The notes under the pieces: model-generated
Databases searched by the model: none
The model's input: only the letters and a program-made list of their open reading frames with translations
Told to the model about the DNA's origin: nothing
Shown here: positions 57,018 through 64,000 of the stretch, piece after piece
Numbering within the stretch: the first letter of the stretch is position 1
Layout: every line of letters begins with the position of its first letter
Program-made: the position numbers and the translations under genes
Assembly (NCBI RefSeq): GCF_001513955.1
Contig: NZ_KQ948152.1
Coordinates: forward strand, 62,001-126,000
Reading direction: 5' to 3'
Source: Streptomyces pseudovenezuelae
GTDB lineage: Bacteria; Actinomycetota; Actinomycetes; Streptomycetales; Streptomycetaceae
DNA length: 64,000 nucleotides

Positions 57018-58442
57018 ATGTTGACCATCCTCGGCTTCGCCATGATCGCGACCTTCCTGGTCCTGATCATGATGAAGAAGATGTCGCCGATCGCGGCGCT
57101 CGTACTGATCCCGGCCCTGTTCTGCGTCTTCGTCGGGAAGGGCGCCAAGCTCGGTGACTACGTCATCGACGGCGTCACCAGCCTCGCCCCCACCGCGGCG
57201 ATGCTCATGTTCGCGATCGTCTACTTCGGTGTGATGATCGACGTCGGCCTCTTCGACCCGGTCGTGCGCGGGATCCTGAAGTTCGCGAAGGCCGACCCGA
57301 TGCGGATCGTCGTCGGTACGGCGATCCTCGCCGCGATCGTCTCGCTGGACGGCGACGGCTCGACCACCTTCATGATCACCGTCTCGGCGATGTACCCGCT
57401 GTACAAGCGCCTGAAGATGAGCCTGGTCGTGATGACCGGTGTCGCCGCGATGGCCAACGGCGTGATGAACACCCTGCCCTGGGGCGGCCCGACGGCCCGC
57501 GCGGCCACCGCGCTGAAGCTCGACGCCAGCGACATCTTCGTCCCGATGATCCCGGCCCTGGCCGTCGGCCTGCTGGGCGTCTTCGTCCTCTCGTACGTCC
57601 TCGGCATGCGCGAGCGCAAGCGGCTGGGCGTGCTCACGCTGGACCAGATCCTGGTGGAGGAGAAGGTCGAGGAGACCGAGACGGTGCTCGTGGGCGCCGG
57701 CGGCTCCGGCACCGGCGACTCGAAGGCCCCCGTGGCCACCGGCGGCTCCGGCTCCGGCACCGACGCCGAGGCCGAGGACGAGGCCGGCGACGCGGAGCGC
57801 TTCCAGGTCCTCGACCCGAACCGCGCCACTCTGCGTCCCAAGCTCTACTGGTTCAACGCGCTGCTCACGCTCACCCTGCTCACCGCCATGATCATGGAGT
57901 GGCTGCCGATCCCGGTGCTGTTCCTGATCGGCGCCGCGCTCGCGCTCACCGTGAACTTCCCGCACATCCCCGACCAGAAGGCCCGCCTGGCCGCCCACGC
58001 CGACAACGTCCTCAACGTCTCCGGCATGGTCTTCGCCGCCGCCGTCTTCACCGGCGTCCTCCAGGGCACCGGCATGGTCGACCACATGGCCCGCTGGATG
58101 GTGGACGTCATCCCCGAGGGCATGGGCCCGCACATGGCCCTCGTCACCGGCGTCCTGAGCCTCCCGCTCACCTACTTCATGTCCAACGACGGCTTCTACT
58201 TCGGCGTCCTGCCGGTCCTCGCCGAGGCCGGCGCGGCACACGGTGTGACCCCGCTGGAGATGGCCCGCGCCTCGCTCGTCGGCCAGCCGCTGCACATGTC
58301 GAGCCCGCTCGTCCCGGCCGTGTACGTCCTGGTCGGCATGGCCAAGGTGGAGTTCGGCGACCACACCAAGTTCGTGGTCAAGTGGGCAGCGCTCACATGC
58401 CTGTTGATCCTCGGGGCAGGAATCCTCTTCGGAATCATCTGA
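57018..58442 (+). CDS. CitMHS-family metal-citrate/proton transporter
   Basis: A 474-residue membrane transporter with about 11-12 helices. It starts MLTILGFAMIATFLVLIMMKKMSPIAALVLIPALFCVF. Characteristic parts are IVSLDGDGSTTFMITVSAMYPLYKRL, NGVMNTLPWGGPTARAATAL and the late LTYFMSNDGFYFGVLPVLAEAGAAHGV with LVGQPLHMSSPLVPAVYVL. A charged, glycine-rich cytoplasmic loop lies at about 215-260. The family takes up citrate complexed with Mg2+, Ca2+ or Fe3+. The 138-base upstream region is AT-rich with several TTGAC/GTCAA elements and is likely its regulated promoter. Confidence 0.93.
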   Translation: MLTILGFAMIATFLVLIMMKKMSPIAALVLIPALFCVFVGKGAKLGDYVIDGVTSLAPTAAMLMFAIVYFGVMIDVGLFDPVVRGILKFAKADPMRIVVGTAILAAIVSLDGDGSTTFMITVSAMYPLYKRLKMSLVVMTGVAAMANGVMNTLPWGGPTARAATALKLDASDIFVPMIPALAVGLLGVFVLSYVLGMRERKRLGVLTLDQILVEEKVEETETVLVGAGGSGTGDSKAPVATGGSGSGTDAEAEDEAGDAERFQVLDPNRATLRPKLYWFNALLTLTLLTAMIMEWLPIPVLFLIGAALALTVNFPHIPDQKARLAAHADNVLNVSGMVFAAAVFTGVLQGTGMVDHMARWMVDVIPEGMGPHMALVTGVLSLPLTYFMSNDGFYFGVLPVLAEAGAAHGVTPLEMARASLVGQPLHMSSPLVPAVYVLVGMAKVEFGDHTKFVVKWAALTCLLILGAGILFGII

Positions 58443-58475
58443 TCCGCTTCTTTCCCGTCCATGGAGGACTCGATC

Positions 58476-59714
58476 ATGGCGCCCGGTGGGAACCGCGGCT
58501 GGCTGCTCCGCCTCGTCATCGCCTTCAGCTTCGCGCAGGGGGCGGTGTCGATGGCCCGGCCCGCCGTCTCCTACCGGGCCCTCGCGCTGGGCGCGGACGA
58601 GCGGGCGATCGGTGTCATCGCCGGTGTGTACGCGCTGCTGCCGCTCTTCGCCGCCGTACCGCTGGGCCGCCGTACGGACCACGGGCGGTGCGCGCCGCTG
58701 CTGCCGGTCGGCGTGGTGCTGATATCCGGCGGCTGCGCGCTCAGCGGCATCGCGGGCTCCCTGTGGGCCATGGCGGTCTGGAGCGGGGTGATGGGCCTCG
58801 GCCACCTCTGCTTCGTCATCGGGGCCCAGTCCCTCGTCGCCCGCCAGTCCGCCCCGCACGAACAGGACCGCAACTTCAGCCACTTCACCATCGGCGCCTC
58901 CCTCGGCCAGCTGGTCGGCCCGATCGCGGCGGGCGCGCTGATCGGCGGCTCCGACCGGGCGGGCACCAGTGCGCTCGCGCTGCTCGTCTCGGGTGCCGGG
59001 GCGGCGGTCGCGTGCACCTCGCTGTGGCGCATCGAGCATCCGGACACGGCGGCCAAGTCCCGTACCGGGCAGGGCGATCGGGTGCCCGTCGGGCGCATCC
59101 TGAAGTCCCGGGGCGTGCCCGGGGGCATCTTCGTGAGCCTGTCCGTACTGTCCGCGACGGACATCCTCACCGCGTACCTCCCGGTGGTCGGCGAGCACCG
59201 GGGCATCGCCCCCTCGGTGATCGGCCTGCTGCTGAGCCTGCGCGCGGCCGCCACGATCGCCTGCCGTCTGGTGCTGACTCCGCTGCTACGGCTGCTGGGG
59301 CGCGCGTTGCTCCTGACCGTGACGTGTCTGCTGGCGGCCGTGCTGTGCGCGGGCATCGCGCTGCCGGTCCCGGTGTGGGCGCTGGCCGTCATGCTCGCGG
59401 TGCTCGGCTTCTGCCTGGGCGTGGGACAGCCGCTGTCCATGACCACGGTCGTCCAGGCCGCCCCCGACGGCGCCCGTTCCACCGCGCTCGCCCTGCGGCT
59501 GACCGGCAACCGCCTCGGCCAGGTCGCCGCACCGGCCGCCGCGGGTCTGGTCGCCGGAGTGGCGGGGGTGGCCGCGCCGTTCGTGATGCTCGGGACGCTG
59601 TTGCTGCTGTCGGCCGGGGTGGCGCTGCGGTCGCCGGGACGGTCCGAAGGGGCCGGGCTGGCCGCGGGAAAGCGGCCGAGGCGCCCGGGATTGCGCCGCA
59701 CGAGCGATATCTGA
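58476..59714 (+). CDS. Major facilitator superfamily transporter
   Basis: A 412-residue protein with 12 predicted helices. The ATG at 58476 is preferred to 58461 because GGAGG (58463-58467) lies between them at the right distance. MFS marks are GVIAGVYALLPLFAAVPLGRRTDHGR (loop 2-3 motif) and the second-half counterpart LLLSLRAAATIACRLVLTPLLRLLGR. The substrate is not evident. It follows the citrate transporter after 33 bases and may be co-transcribed. Confidence 0.9.
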   Translation: MAPGGNRGWLLRLVIAFSFAQGAVSMARPAVSYRALALGADERAIGVIAGVYALLPLFAAVPLGRRTDHGRCAPLLPVGVVLISGGCALSGIAGSLWAMAVWSGVMGLGHLCFVIGAQSLVARQSAPHEQDRNFSHFTIGASLGQLVGPIAAGALIGGSDRAGTSALALLVSGAGAAVACTSLWRIEHPDTAAKSRTGQGDRVPVGRILKSRGVPGGIFVSLSVLSATDILTAYLPVVGEHRGIAPSVIGLLLSLRAAATIACRLVLTPLLRLLGRALLLTVTCLLAAVLCAGIALPVPVWALAVMLAVLGFCLGVGQPLSMTTVVQAAPDGARSTALALRLTGNRLGQVAAPAAAGLVAGVAGVAAPFVMLGTLLLLSAGVALRSPGRSEGAGLAAGKRPRRPGLRRTSDI

Positions 59715-59816
59715 CGGCGCGCCGGGCGTCGATGCGGTCCACCGTCGCGCGCATGACGGAGAGTGCTGCCGAAAGAGCGATTTGTATGGAAATCGTCTGA
59801 ATTCGGAGGAGCGCGC

Positions 59817-60470
59817 ATGCCCACCCTGACACTCCCACGTACCTTCCGCGTCCGAGCGGGCGCCACGGTCGTCCTCACCGCCCTCGCCGCGGCCGGCGCG
59901 TCGTGGGTGGCGGCGCCGACGGCGTCGGCCGCGGGCGAGAACGGCGACATCAGGATCCATCACGTGGGCGTGCCTTTCGGCGTCTCCAAGGATGATCCCC
60001 GGGTCTGCAAGTTCTACCTGGACGCCGTCAACTTCGACGTCCTCACCACCATCGCCTACACCATCACGCCCCAGCCCCCGCTGCCCACCGCCGCCACCGT
60101 CGCGGGCACCATCCAGCTCGCGGGCGGCGCGGGGCACACCGACCCGCTGGGGGTCGCGGACGGACAGTACAAGATCACCTGGATCGTGGCGGGCGCCCCC
60201 AAGGAGAAGGTCTTCCGCGTCAACTGCCATGACGGCAAGCGCGACGCGGAGCGCCGGCCGGGCGACCAGATCGAGGACCAGCGCGAGGGCGGCGGCTGGA
60301 GCAAGGACTCCAACGGCCCGAAGGGCGGCGTGCACGCGGGCGGCGGCGGTCTCGTCGACACCGCGGCAGCCTTCGCGCCGGTGACCGCCGCGGGTGCGGT
60401 CGGCCTGGTGGCGGTCGGCGGTGTCGCGTACTTCCGGATGAACCGCCGTCGGCCCAATGGCGCCGCGTAG
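59817..60470 (+). CDS. Secreted surface protein paired with a class F sortase
   Basis: A 217-residue protein. The ATG at 59817 follows GGAGGA. The signal peptide ends near SASAAGENGD. The body (IRIHHVGVPFGVSKDDPRVCKFYLDAVNFD, YTITPQPPLPTAATVAGTIQLAGGAGHTDPLGVADGQYKITWIVAGAPKEKVFRVNC) has two cysteines likely to form a disulfide. A glycine-rich linker, a membrane helix (APVTAAGAVGLVAVGGVAYF) and an Arg-rich tail follow, so it is membrane-bound or a sorting substrate, although no clear LPxTG is seen. It overlaps the sortase start by 14 bases. Confidence 0.78.
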   Translation: MPTLTLPRTFRVRAGATVVLTALAAAGASWVAAPTASAAGENGDIRIHHVGVPFGVSKDDPRVCKFYLDAVNFDVLTTIAYTITPQPPLPTAATVAGTIQLAGGAGHTDPLGVADGQYKITWIVAGAPKEKVFRVNCHDGKRDAERRPGDQIEDQREGGGWSKDSNGPKGGVHAGGGGLVDTAAAFAPVTAAGAVGLVAVGGVAYFRMNRRRPNGAA

Positions 60471-61197
60471 GCGCAGACGCAGGCCCTGGTACCGGACCCG
60501 CGCCTACCGCCTCACCAGGACGGCCCTGCTCACGGTCGTCCTGGTGACGGTGGGGGTCCGGTGTACGGGTGAGGACACGTCGACAGCGCCGGACGGGCCC
60601 GACGGTCCGGACACCGTGGCGGCCGCCGGCCCGGAGGCGGAGCCGGCCGGTGAGCCGGCTCCCGACGCCCGCCCCGCACCCACCCGCAGGCCTCCGCCCC
60701 GCCCGCTGTCCCGGTCGCGGCCGACGACCTTCCGCATCCCGTCCCTGGGCATCGACGCCCCGGTCATGGGCCTGGGGCTCAGCAAGGGCCGGGAGTTGTC
60801 GACACCGCCGGTCGACAAGCCGAAGCTCGTGGGCTGGTACCGGGGCGGACCCACACCCGGCGAGTCCGGAACGGCGATCGCCGTCGGCCACCGCGACACC
60901 AAGACCGGCCCCGCGGTCTTCGCCGCGCTCGCCCAGGTGAAGCCCGGCAAACTGATCGAGGCGGGACGCGCGGACGGCCGTATCGCCGTCTACACGGTGG
61001 ACCGGGTGAAGGTCTTCGACAAGTCGGGCTTCCCCGACAAGGAGGTCTACGGCCCGGTCCGGCGCCCGGAACTGCGCGTGATCACCTGCGGGGGACTCTT
61101 CACCCGGCGGACGGGCTACACCAGCAACGTCGTCGTCTTCGCCCACCTCACCCAGACCCGCGAGCCCCGGCCGCCGAAGAGCGCGACGGTGAGCTGA
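60457..61197 (+). CDS. Class F sortase
   Basis: A 246-residue transpeptidase. An Arg-rich cytoplasmic start and one membrane helix (about 20-35) precede a Pro/Ala-rich linker and the sortase domain (about 90-240). The catalytic His145 lies in IAVGHRDTKTGPAVF, Cys211 in LRVITCGG, and the supporting Arg in FTRRTGYTSNVVVFA. The start overlaps the upstream surface protein gene. Class F sortases are actinobacterial and their substrates are poorly known; the adjacent secreted protein is the first candidate. Confidence 0.9.
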   Translation: MAPRRRRRRPWYRTRAYRLTRTALLTVVLVTVGVRCTGEDTSTAPDGPDGPDTVAAAGPEAEPAGEPAPDARPAPTRRPPPRPLSRSRPTTFRIPSLGIDAPVMGLGLSKGRELSTPPVDKPKLVGWYRGGPTPGESGTAIAVGHRDTKTGPAVFAALAQVKPGKLIEAGRADGRIAVYTVDRVKVFDKSGFPDKEVYGPVRRPELRVITCGGLFTRRTGYTSNVVVFAHLTQTREPRPPKSATVS

Positions 61198-61212
61198 GGG
61201 CGGTACGGCGCG

Positions 61213-61248
61213 CCGCGGAGCGGGCCGGTGCCGCGGAGCGGGCCGGTG
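61213..61248 (+). repeat. 18-bp tandem repeat, two copies plus a degenerate third
   Basis: CCGCGGAGCGGGCCGGTG occurs at 61213-61230 and again at 61231-61248. A degenerate third unit follows up to about 61270. It lies right after the sortase stop codon in the 249-base gap before the ABC ATPase gene. Confidence 0.8.
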
Positions 61249-61446
61249 TGGCGCGGAGCCGGCCGGCGTGCTGAATCCGGGCGTCCGTTATCTCGCAGGC
61301 TGGACCGGAGCGCCCGATCCGGCCCAGTCTCTTCCCCCGACCGCGTGCATTCCGTTAACTTCCGTGACTCACAGCCCCGTACGACCCGCACGGGGTCACT
61401 CCACCGCGGAGCACCAGCGCCTGATCCAGCCCTCGGGGGCACCCTC

Positions 61447-62778
61447 ATGACACGCGCCATATCTCTGCACCACGTGAGCAAGACCTACACCCGGGGCGTC
61501 CGGGTGGTGGACCGGCTCTCGCTGGACATCGCGCCCGGCGAGTTCCTCGTCCTGCTCGGCCCCTCCGGCTGCGGAAAGTCCACCGTGCTCAGGATGATCG
61601 CCGGGCTGGAGGAGATCACCGAGGGCGAGCTCAGGCTCGACGGCGAGTACGCCAACGACCTGCTGCCCGCCGAGCGGCGGATGGCGATGGTGTTCCAGAA
61701 CTTCGCCCTCTATCCGAACATGACCAGCCGGGGGAACATCGGCTTCCCGCTGCGCATCGAGGCCCCCGACGAGGACCCCCGCGCCCGCGTGGACGCCACC
61801 GCCCGCATGCTGGGCATCGAGGACGTCCTCGACCGCTACCCGGCCCAGCTCTCGGGTGGCGAACGCCAGCGCGTGGCGATGGGCCGGGCCATCTCCCGCC
61901 ACCCCTCCGCCTTCCTCATGGACGAGCCGCTGTCCAACCTCGACGCCAAGCTCCGCAACCATCTGCGCGCCGAAATAGCCGGACTCACCAGGGAGTTGGG
62001 CGTCACCACGGTCTACGTCACCCACGACCAGGCCGAGGCCATGTCGCTCGGCGACCGGGTGGCCGTGCTGCGCGGCGGAGTCCTCCAGCAGGTCGGCACC
62101 CCGCGCTCGGTGTACGCGCTGCCCCGCAACGTCTTCGTCGCGGCCTTCATCGGCACCCCGCGCATCAACCTGCTGCGCGGGTTGGTCCGGGCCCCGCTGG
62201 ACGGCGCGATGACCATCAGCCTCGGCAAGCAGTACCTGCGGCTGCCCGAACCCCTCTCCCTGGACCACCAGTTGCTCCGCGTGCAGCAGGGGCGCGAGGT
62301 GATCGTGGGCCTGCGTTCGGAGGCGGTCCGCATCGCCAAGCGGACCTCGGCCCGCCCGGGGGAGATGCCGATCACCGGCCTGGTGGAGCATGTGGAGTTC
62401 CAGGGCCACGAGGTCCTCGTGCACTTCGACACCGGCTCCCGGCCCGCCCTTGTCCCCGATCTGGAGGCTCCGCGTGCCGCCCCGCGCCAGCCCCGGCGCC
62501 GCCGCCGCGACGGCACGGTCCTGGACCGTCTGAGAGAGCGCGCCGTCTCCCTCCGCGCGGGCCCCGTCGTGGTCCTGGAGGACCCCCCGGACCCCGCACC
62601 CGCTCCCGCCGACGCCCGCCTCCCCGGCGACCTCGTCGTCCGCACCACCCCGGACATCGACCTGCGCCGCGGCATGCAGGTGCCCCTCCTCGTCGACATC
62701 TCCCACCTCTTCGTCTTCGACCAGCACGGCGAACGCATCTGCCCGTCCCCGGACCGGCTCCCGGACCTTGACGAGTGA
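61447..62778 (+). CDS. Orphan sugar-type ABC ATPase (MsiK/UgpC-like) with an extended C-terminal domain
   Basis: A 443-residue ATPase. Walker A GPSGCGKS lies at 38-45, Q-loop VFQNFALYPNMTSRGNIGFPLR, signature LSGGERQR at 135-142, Walker B FLMDE at 156-160 and the switch VYVTHDQAEAMSLGDRVAVL. The C-terminal TOBE/MalK-type regulatory region starts near 240 but is interrupted at about 340-400 by an Arg- and Pro-rich insertion (PRQPRRRRRDGTVLDRLRER). MsiK is normally about 378 residues and serves several sugar importers. No permease or binding protein is next to it, which fits a shared ATPase role. The start is ATG 61447. Confidence 0.88.
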   Translation: MTRAISLHHVSKTYTRGVRVVDRLSLDIAPGEFLVLLGPSGCGKSTVLRMIAGLEEITEGELRLDGEYANDLLPAERRMAMVFQNFALYPNMTSRGNIGFPLRIEAPDEDPRARVDATARMLGIEDVLDRYPAQLSGGERQRVAMGRAISRHPSAFLMDEPLSNLDAKLRNHLRAEIAGLTRELGVTTVYVTHDQAEAMSLGDRVAVLRGGVLQQVGTPRSVYALPRNVFVAAFIGTPRINLLRGLVRAPLDGAMTISLGKQYLRLPEPLSLDHQLLRVQQGREVIVGLRSEAVRIAKRTSARPGEMPITGLVEHVEFQGHEVLVHFDTGSRPALVPDLEAPRAAPRQPRRRRRDGTVLDRLRERAVSLRAGPVVVLEDPPDPAPAPADARLPGDLVVRTTPDIDLRRGMQVPLLVDISHLFVFDQHGERICPSPDRLPDLDE

Positions 62779-63640
62779 GGAGGGCGGGGGCACGGCGGAG
62801 GCCGCCACATCTGTCCGGCGCCCCGCCAAGCCCGCCACCGGCGCGCCCGCCGCCCCGCTGCCCGCGCGGCCTCAGGCTGGCGCCGCCCCGACCCCCGCGC
62901 CGTACCCTCGGCCGGCCCCGCCCGACCCCCCTGTTGGAGTGAACCCAGAGCACGGCACCCGATCCGCCCCGCAGCCCCACCGGCCGCGCGCCCGCCGTCC
63001 CGCTGCCGCCCGGCCTCAGACCGGTTCCCCGTGGCGCCGCCCCGATCCCAGCACGGCACCCGATCCGGCCCGCAGTCCCGCCACCGGTGCGCCCGCTGCC
63101 GCGCGGCCTCAGGCCGGCGCCGCCCCGACCCCCGCGCCCGTACCCTCCGCTGGCCCCCGCCCCGCCTCCCTGACGGAGTGACTCCAGAGCACGGCACCCG
63201 ATCCGCCCCGCAGCCCCACCGGCCGCGCGCCCGCCGTCCCGCTGCCGCCCGGCCTCGGGCCTGCTCCCCGTGGCGCCGCCCCGATCCCAGCACGGCACCC
63301 GATCCGGCCCGCAGTCCCGCCACCGGTGCGCCCGCTGCCCCGCGCGGCTTCAGGCCGGCTTCGCCCCGGCGCCGCCCCGCCCCGGCCCCGCGCCCGTACC
63401 CTCGGCCGGCCCCCACCCCGCCTCCCGGATGGAGTGACCCCAGAGCACGGCACCCGATCCGCCCCGCAGCCCCACCGGCCGTGCACCCGCCGTCCTGCTG
63501 CCGCCCGGCCTCAGGCCGGTTCCCCCCGGCGCCGCCCCGACCCCCGCACCCGTACCCTCCGCCGGCCCCCACCCCACCTCCCTGATGGAGTGACCCCAGA
63601 GCACGGCACCCGGACTGCACCGTGCTCACCCGCTAGGCAA
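62779..63640. repeat. GC-rich nested tandem repeats (minisatellite), non-coding
   Basis: A block beginning CAGAGCACGGCACCCGATCC recurs at 62946, 63185 and 63441, with a partial copy at 63597. The distances are 239, 256 and 156 bases. Each long unit also contains an internal half-copy (CAGCACGGCACCCGATCCGG and following). The last unit lacks that inner part, as expected from unequal recombination. All frames on both strands are almost free of stops because of base composition, but no ribosome site or sensible protein was seen. The 868-base gap otherwise holds nothing recognised. Confidence 0.85.
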
Positions 63641-63646
63641 GTGCGC

Positions 63647-64000
63647 ATGATCATGCACCTCACCCGGACCAGAGCCCTCCTCGCCGGTGCCGCGCTGCTG
63701 CTCGCCGGCGTGCCCACCGCCTGCGCCACCCTCGCCGAGGCCGACTCCGCGGCGCCGGAGCGCGGGGCGTCGTACATCGAGACGCAGCTTTTCTTCGGTA
63801 CCGCGCGGCCCGACGGCGGAGCGGCCGTTACCGACCGGCAGTTCATGGCCTTCGTCGACAGGGAGGTCACCCCCGGCTTCCCGGCCGGGCTCACCGTGCA
63901 GAGCGGGCGCGGGCAGTGGCGGGACGTGGGCGGGAGGATCGAGAAGGAGCGGTCGTACGAGCTGATCCTGCTCTACCCGGTGGGGCAGGCGCCCGCGAGC
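63647..64000 (+). CDS. DUF3574 exported protein (partial, runs off the window)
   Basis: The first 118 codons of a protein. The ATG at 63647 (or 63653, same frame) begins a signal peptide (TRTRALLAGAALLLAGVPTACA), with a Cys that may be lipidated although the lipobox is weak. The DUF3574 core follows: SYIETQLFFGTARPDGGAAVTDRQFMAFVDREVTPGFPAGLTV, then QWRDVGGRIEKERSYELILLYP. The function of the family is unknown. The gene lies immediately after the minisatellite. Confidence 0.85.
   Translation, partial: MIMHLTRTRALLAGAALLLAGVPTACATLAEADSAAPERGASYIETQLFFGTARPDGGAAVTDRQFMAFVDREVTPGFPAGLTVQSGRGQWRDVGGRIEKERSYELILLYPVGQAPAS

Noticed and set aside
62013..63629. Leftward 538-codon frame over the ABC ATPase end and the minisatellite
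   Set aside because: Openness comes from GC-rich repeats and the antisense frame; composition is Arg/Gly repeats with no start signals.
62946..63640. CRISPR array
   Set aside because: Units are 150-250 bases, adjacent, without short regular repeats or unique spacers, and no cas genes are nearby.

Overview
The window is chromosomal DNA of a Streptomyces-like actinomycete. The base composition is very GC-rich with G/C-biased third codon positions. Secreted proteins carry twin-Arg or positively charged signal peptides, many genes start with GTG or TTG, and stop/start overlaps are common. The families are typical of the genus: streptogrisin proteases, an LAETG-anchored AA10 chitin oxidase, an ECF sigma factor with RskA, DrrAB, and homogentisate dioxygenase. 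No rRNA, tRNA or CRISPR array was seen.

Layout. 0-6 kb: the end of an unknown gene, a flavin-dependent monooxygenase-like protein, two streptogrisin-type secreted proteases (sprB-like, sprD-like), an alpha/beta hydrolase and an SPFH protein. 5.9-14.2 kb: one rightward block of siphovirus-type tail genes (tail terminator, tail tube, frameshifted assembly chaperone, tape measure, Dit, two paralogous tip proteins, Gp37-like). It has no capsid, portal, terminase, sheath, lysin or integrase. 14.2-18.7 kb: an SOS-box-preceded mutagenesis operon (dnaE2 plus a catalytically degenerate Y-family protein), closed by a palindromic mobile-like element that supplies the stop codon. 18.8-27 kb: regulators, a secreted lipase, the chitin LPMO, acetyltransferases, a methyltransferase, DUF402, DUF72 and an AAA ATPase. 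27.2-36.9 kb: an extracellular polysaccharide locus (membrane-anchored GH39, fused flippase-polymerase, NodB deacetylase, two GT2 glycosyltransferases, FemAB/GNAT-like transferase, small membrane protein).

37-46 kb: a GDSL lipase, a Ser/Thr kinase, then a divergent SigK-type ECF regulon. The sigma/anti-sigma pair points right. DUF4331, TPR and His-rich NicO-type metal transporter genes point left. Both sides carry matching promoter-like motifs. 46-50 kb: a small basic protein, a drug-type ABC exporter with its TetR regulator and twin operators, and an orphan type-ISP restriction C-terminal-like protein. 50-57 kb: a HutC-type GntR regulator with hmgA, a protein with a long repetitive tail, and a TetR regulator with an operator in front of a molybdopterin oxidoreductase. 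57-64 kb: a CitMHS citrate transporter, an MFS transporter, a secreted protein with class F sortase, an orphan MsiK-like ATPase, an approx. 0.7 kb non-coding minisatellite and the start of a DUF3574 protein.

The most unusual parts are the headless tail cassette beside the SOS mutagenesis operon, with its programmed frameshift and a foreign-looking inserted gene, and the SigK-DUF4331-TPR-NicO regulon. All assignments come from reading the sequence and family knowledge; no database search was run.
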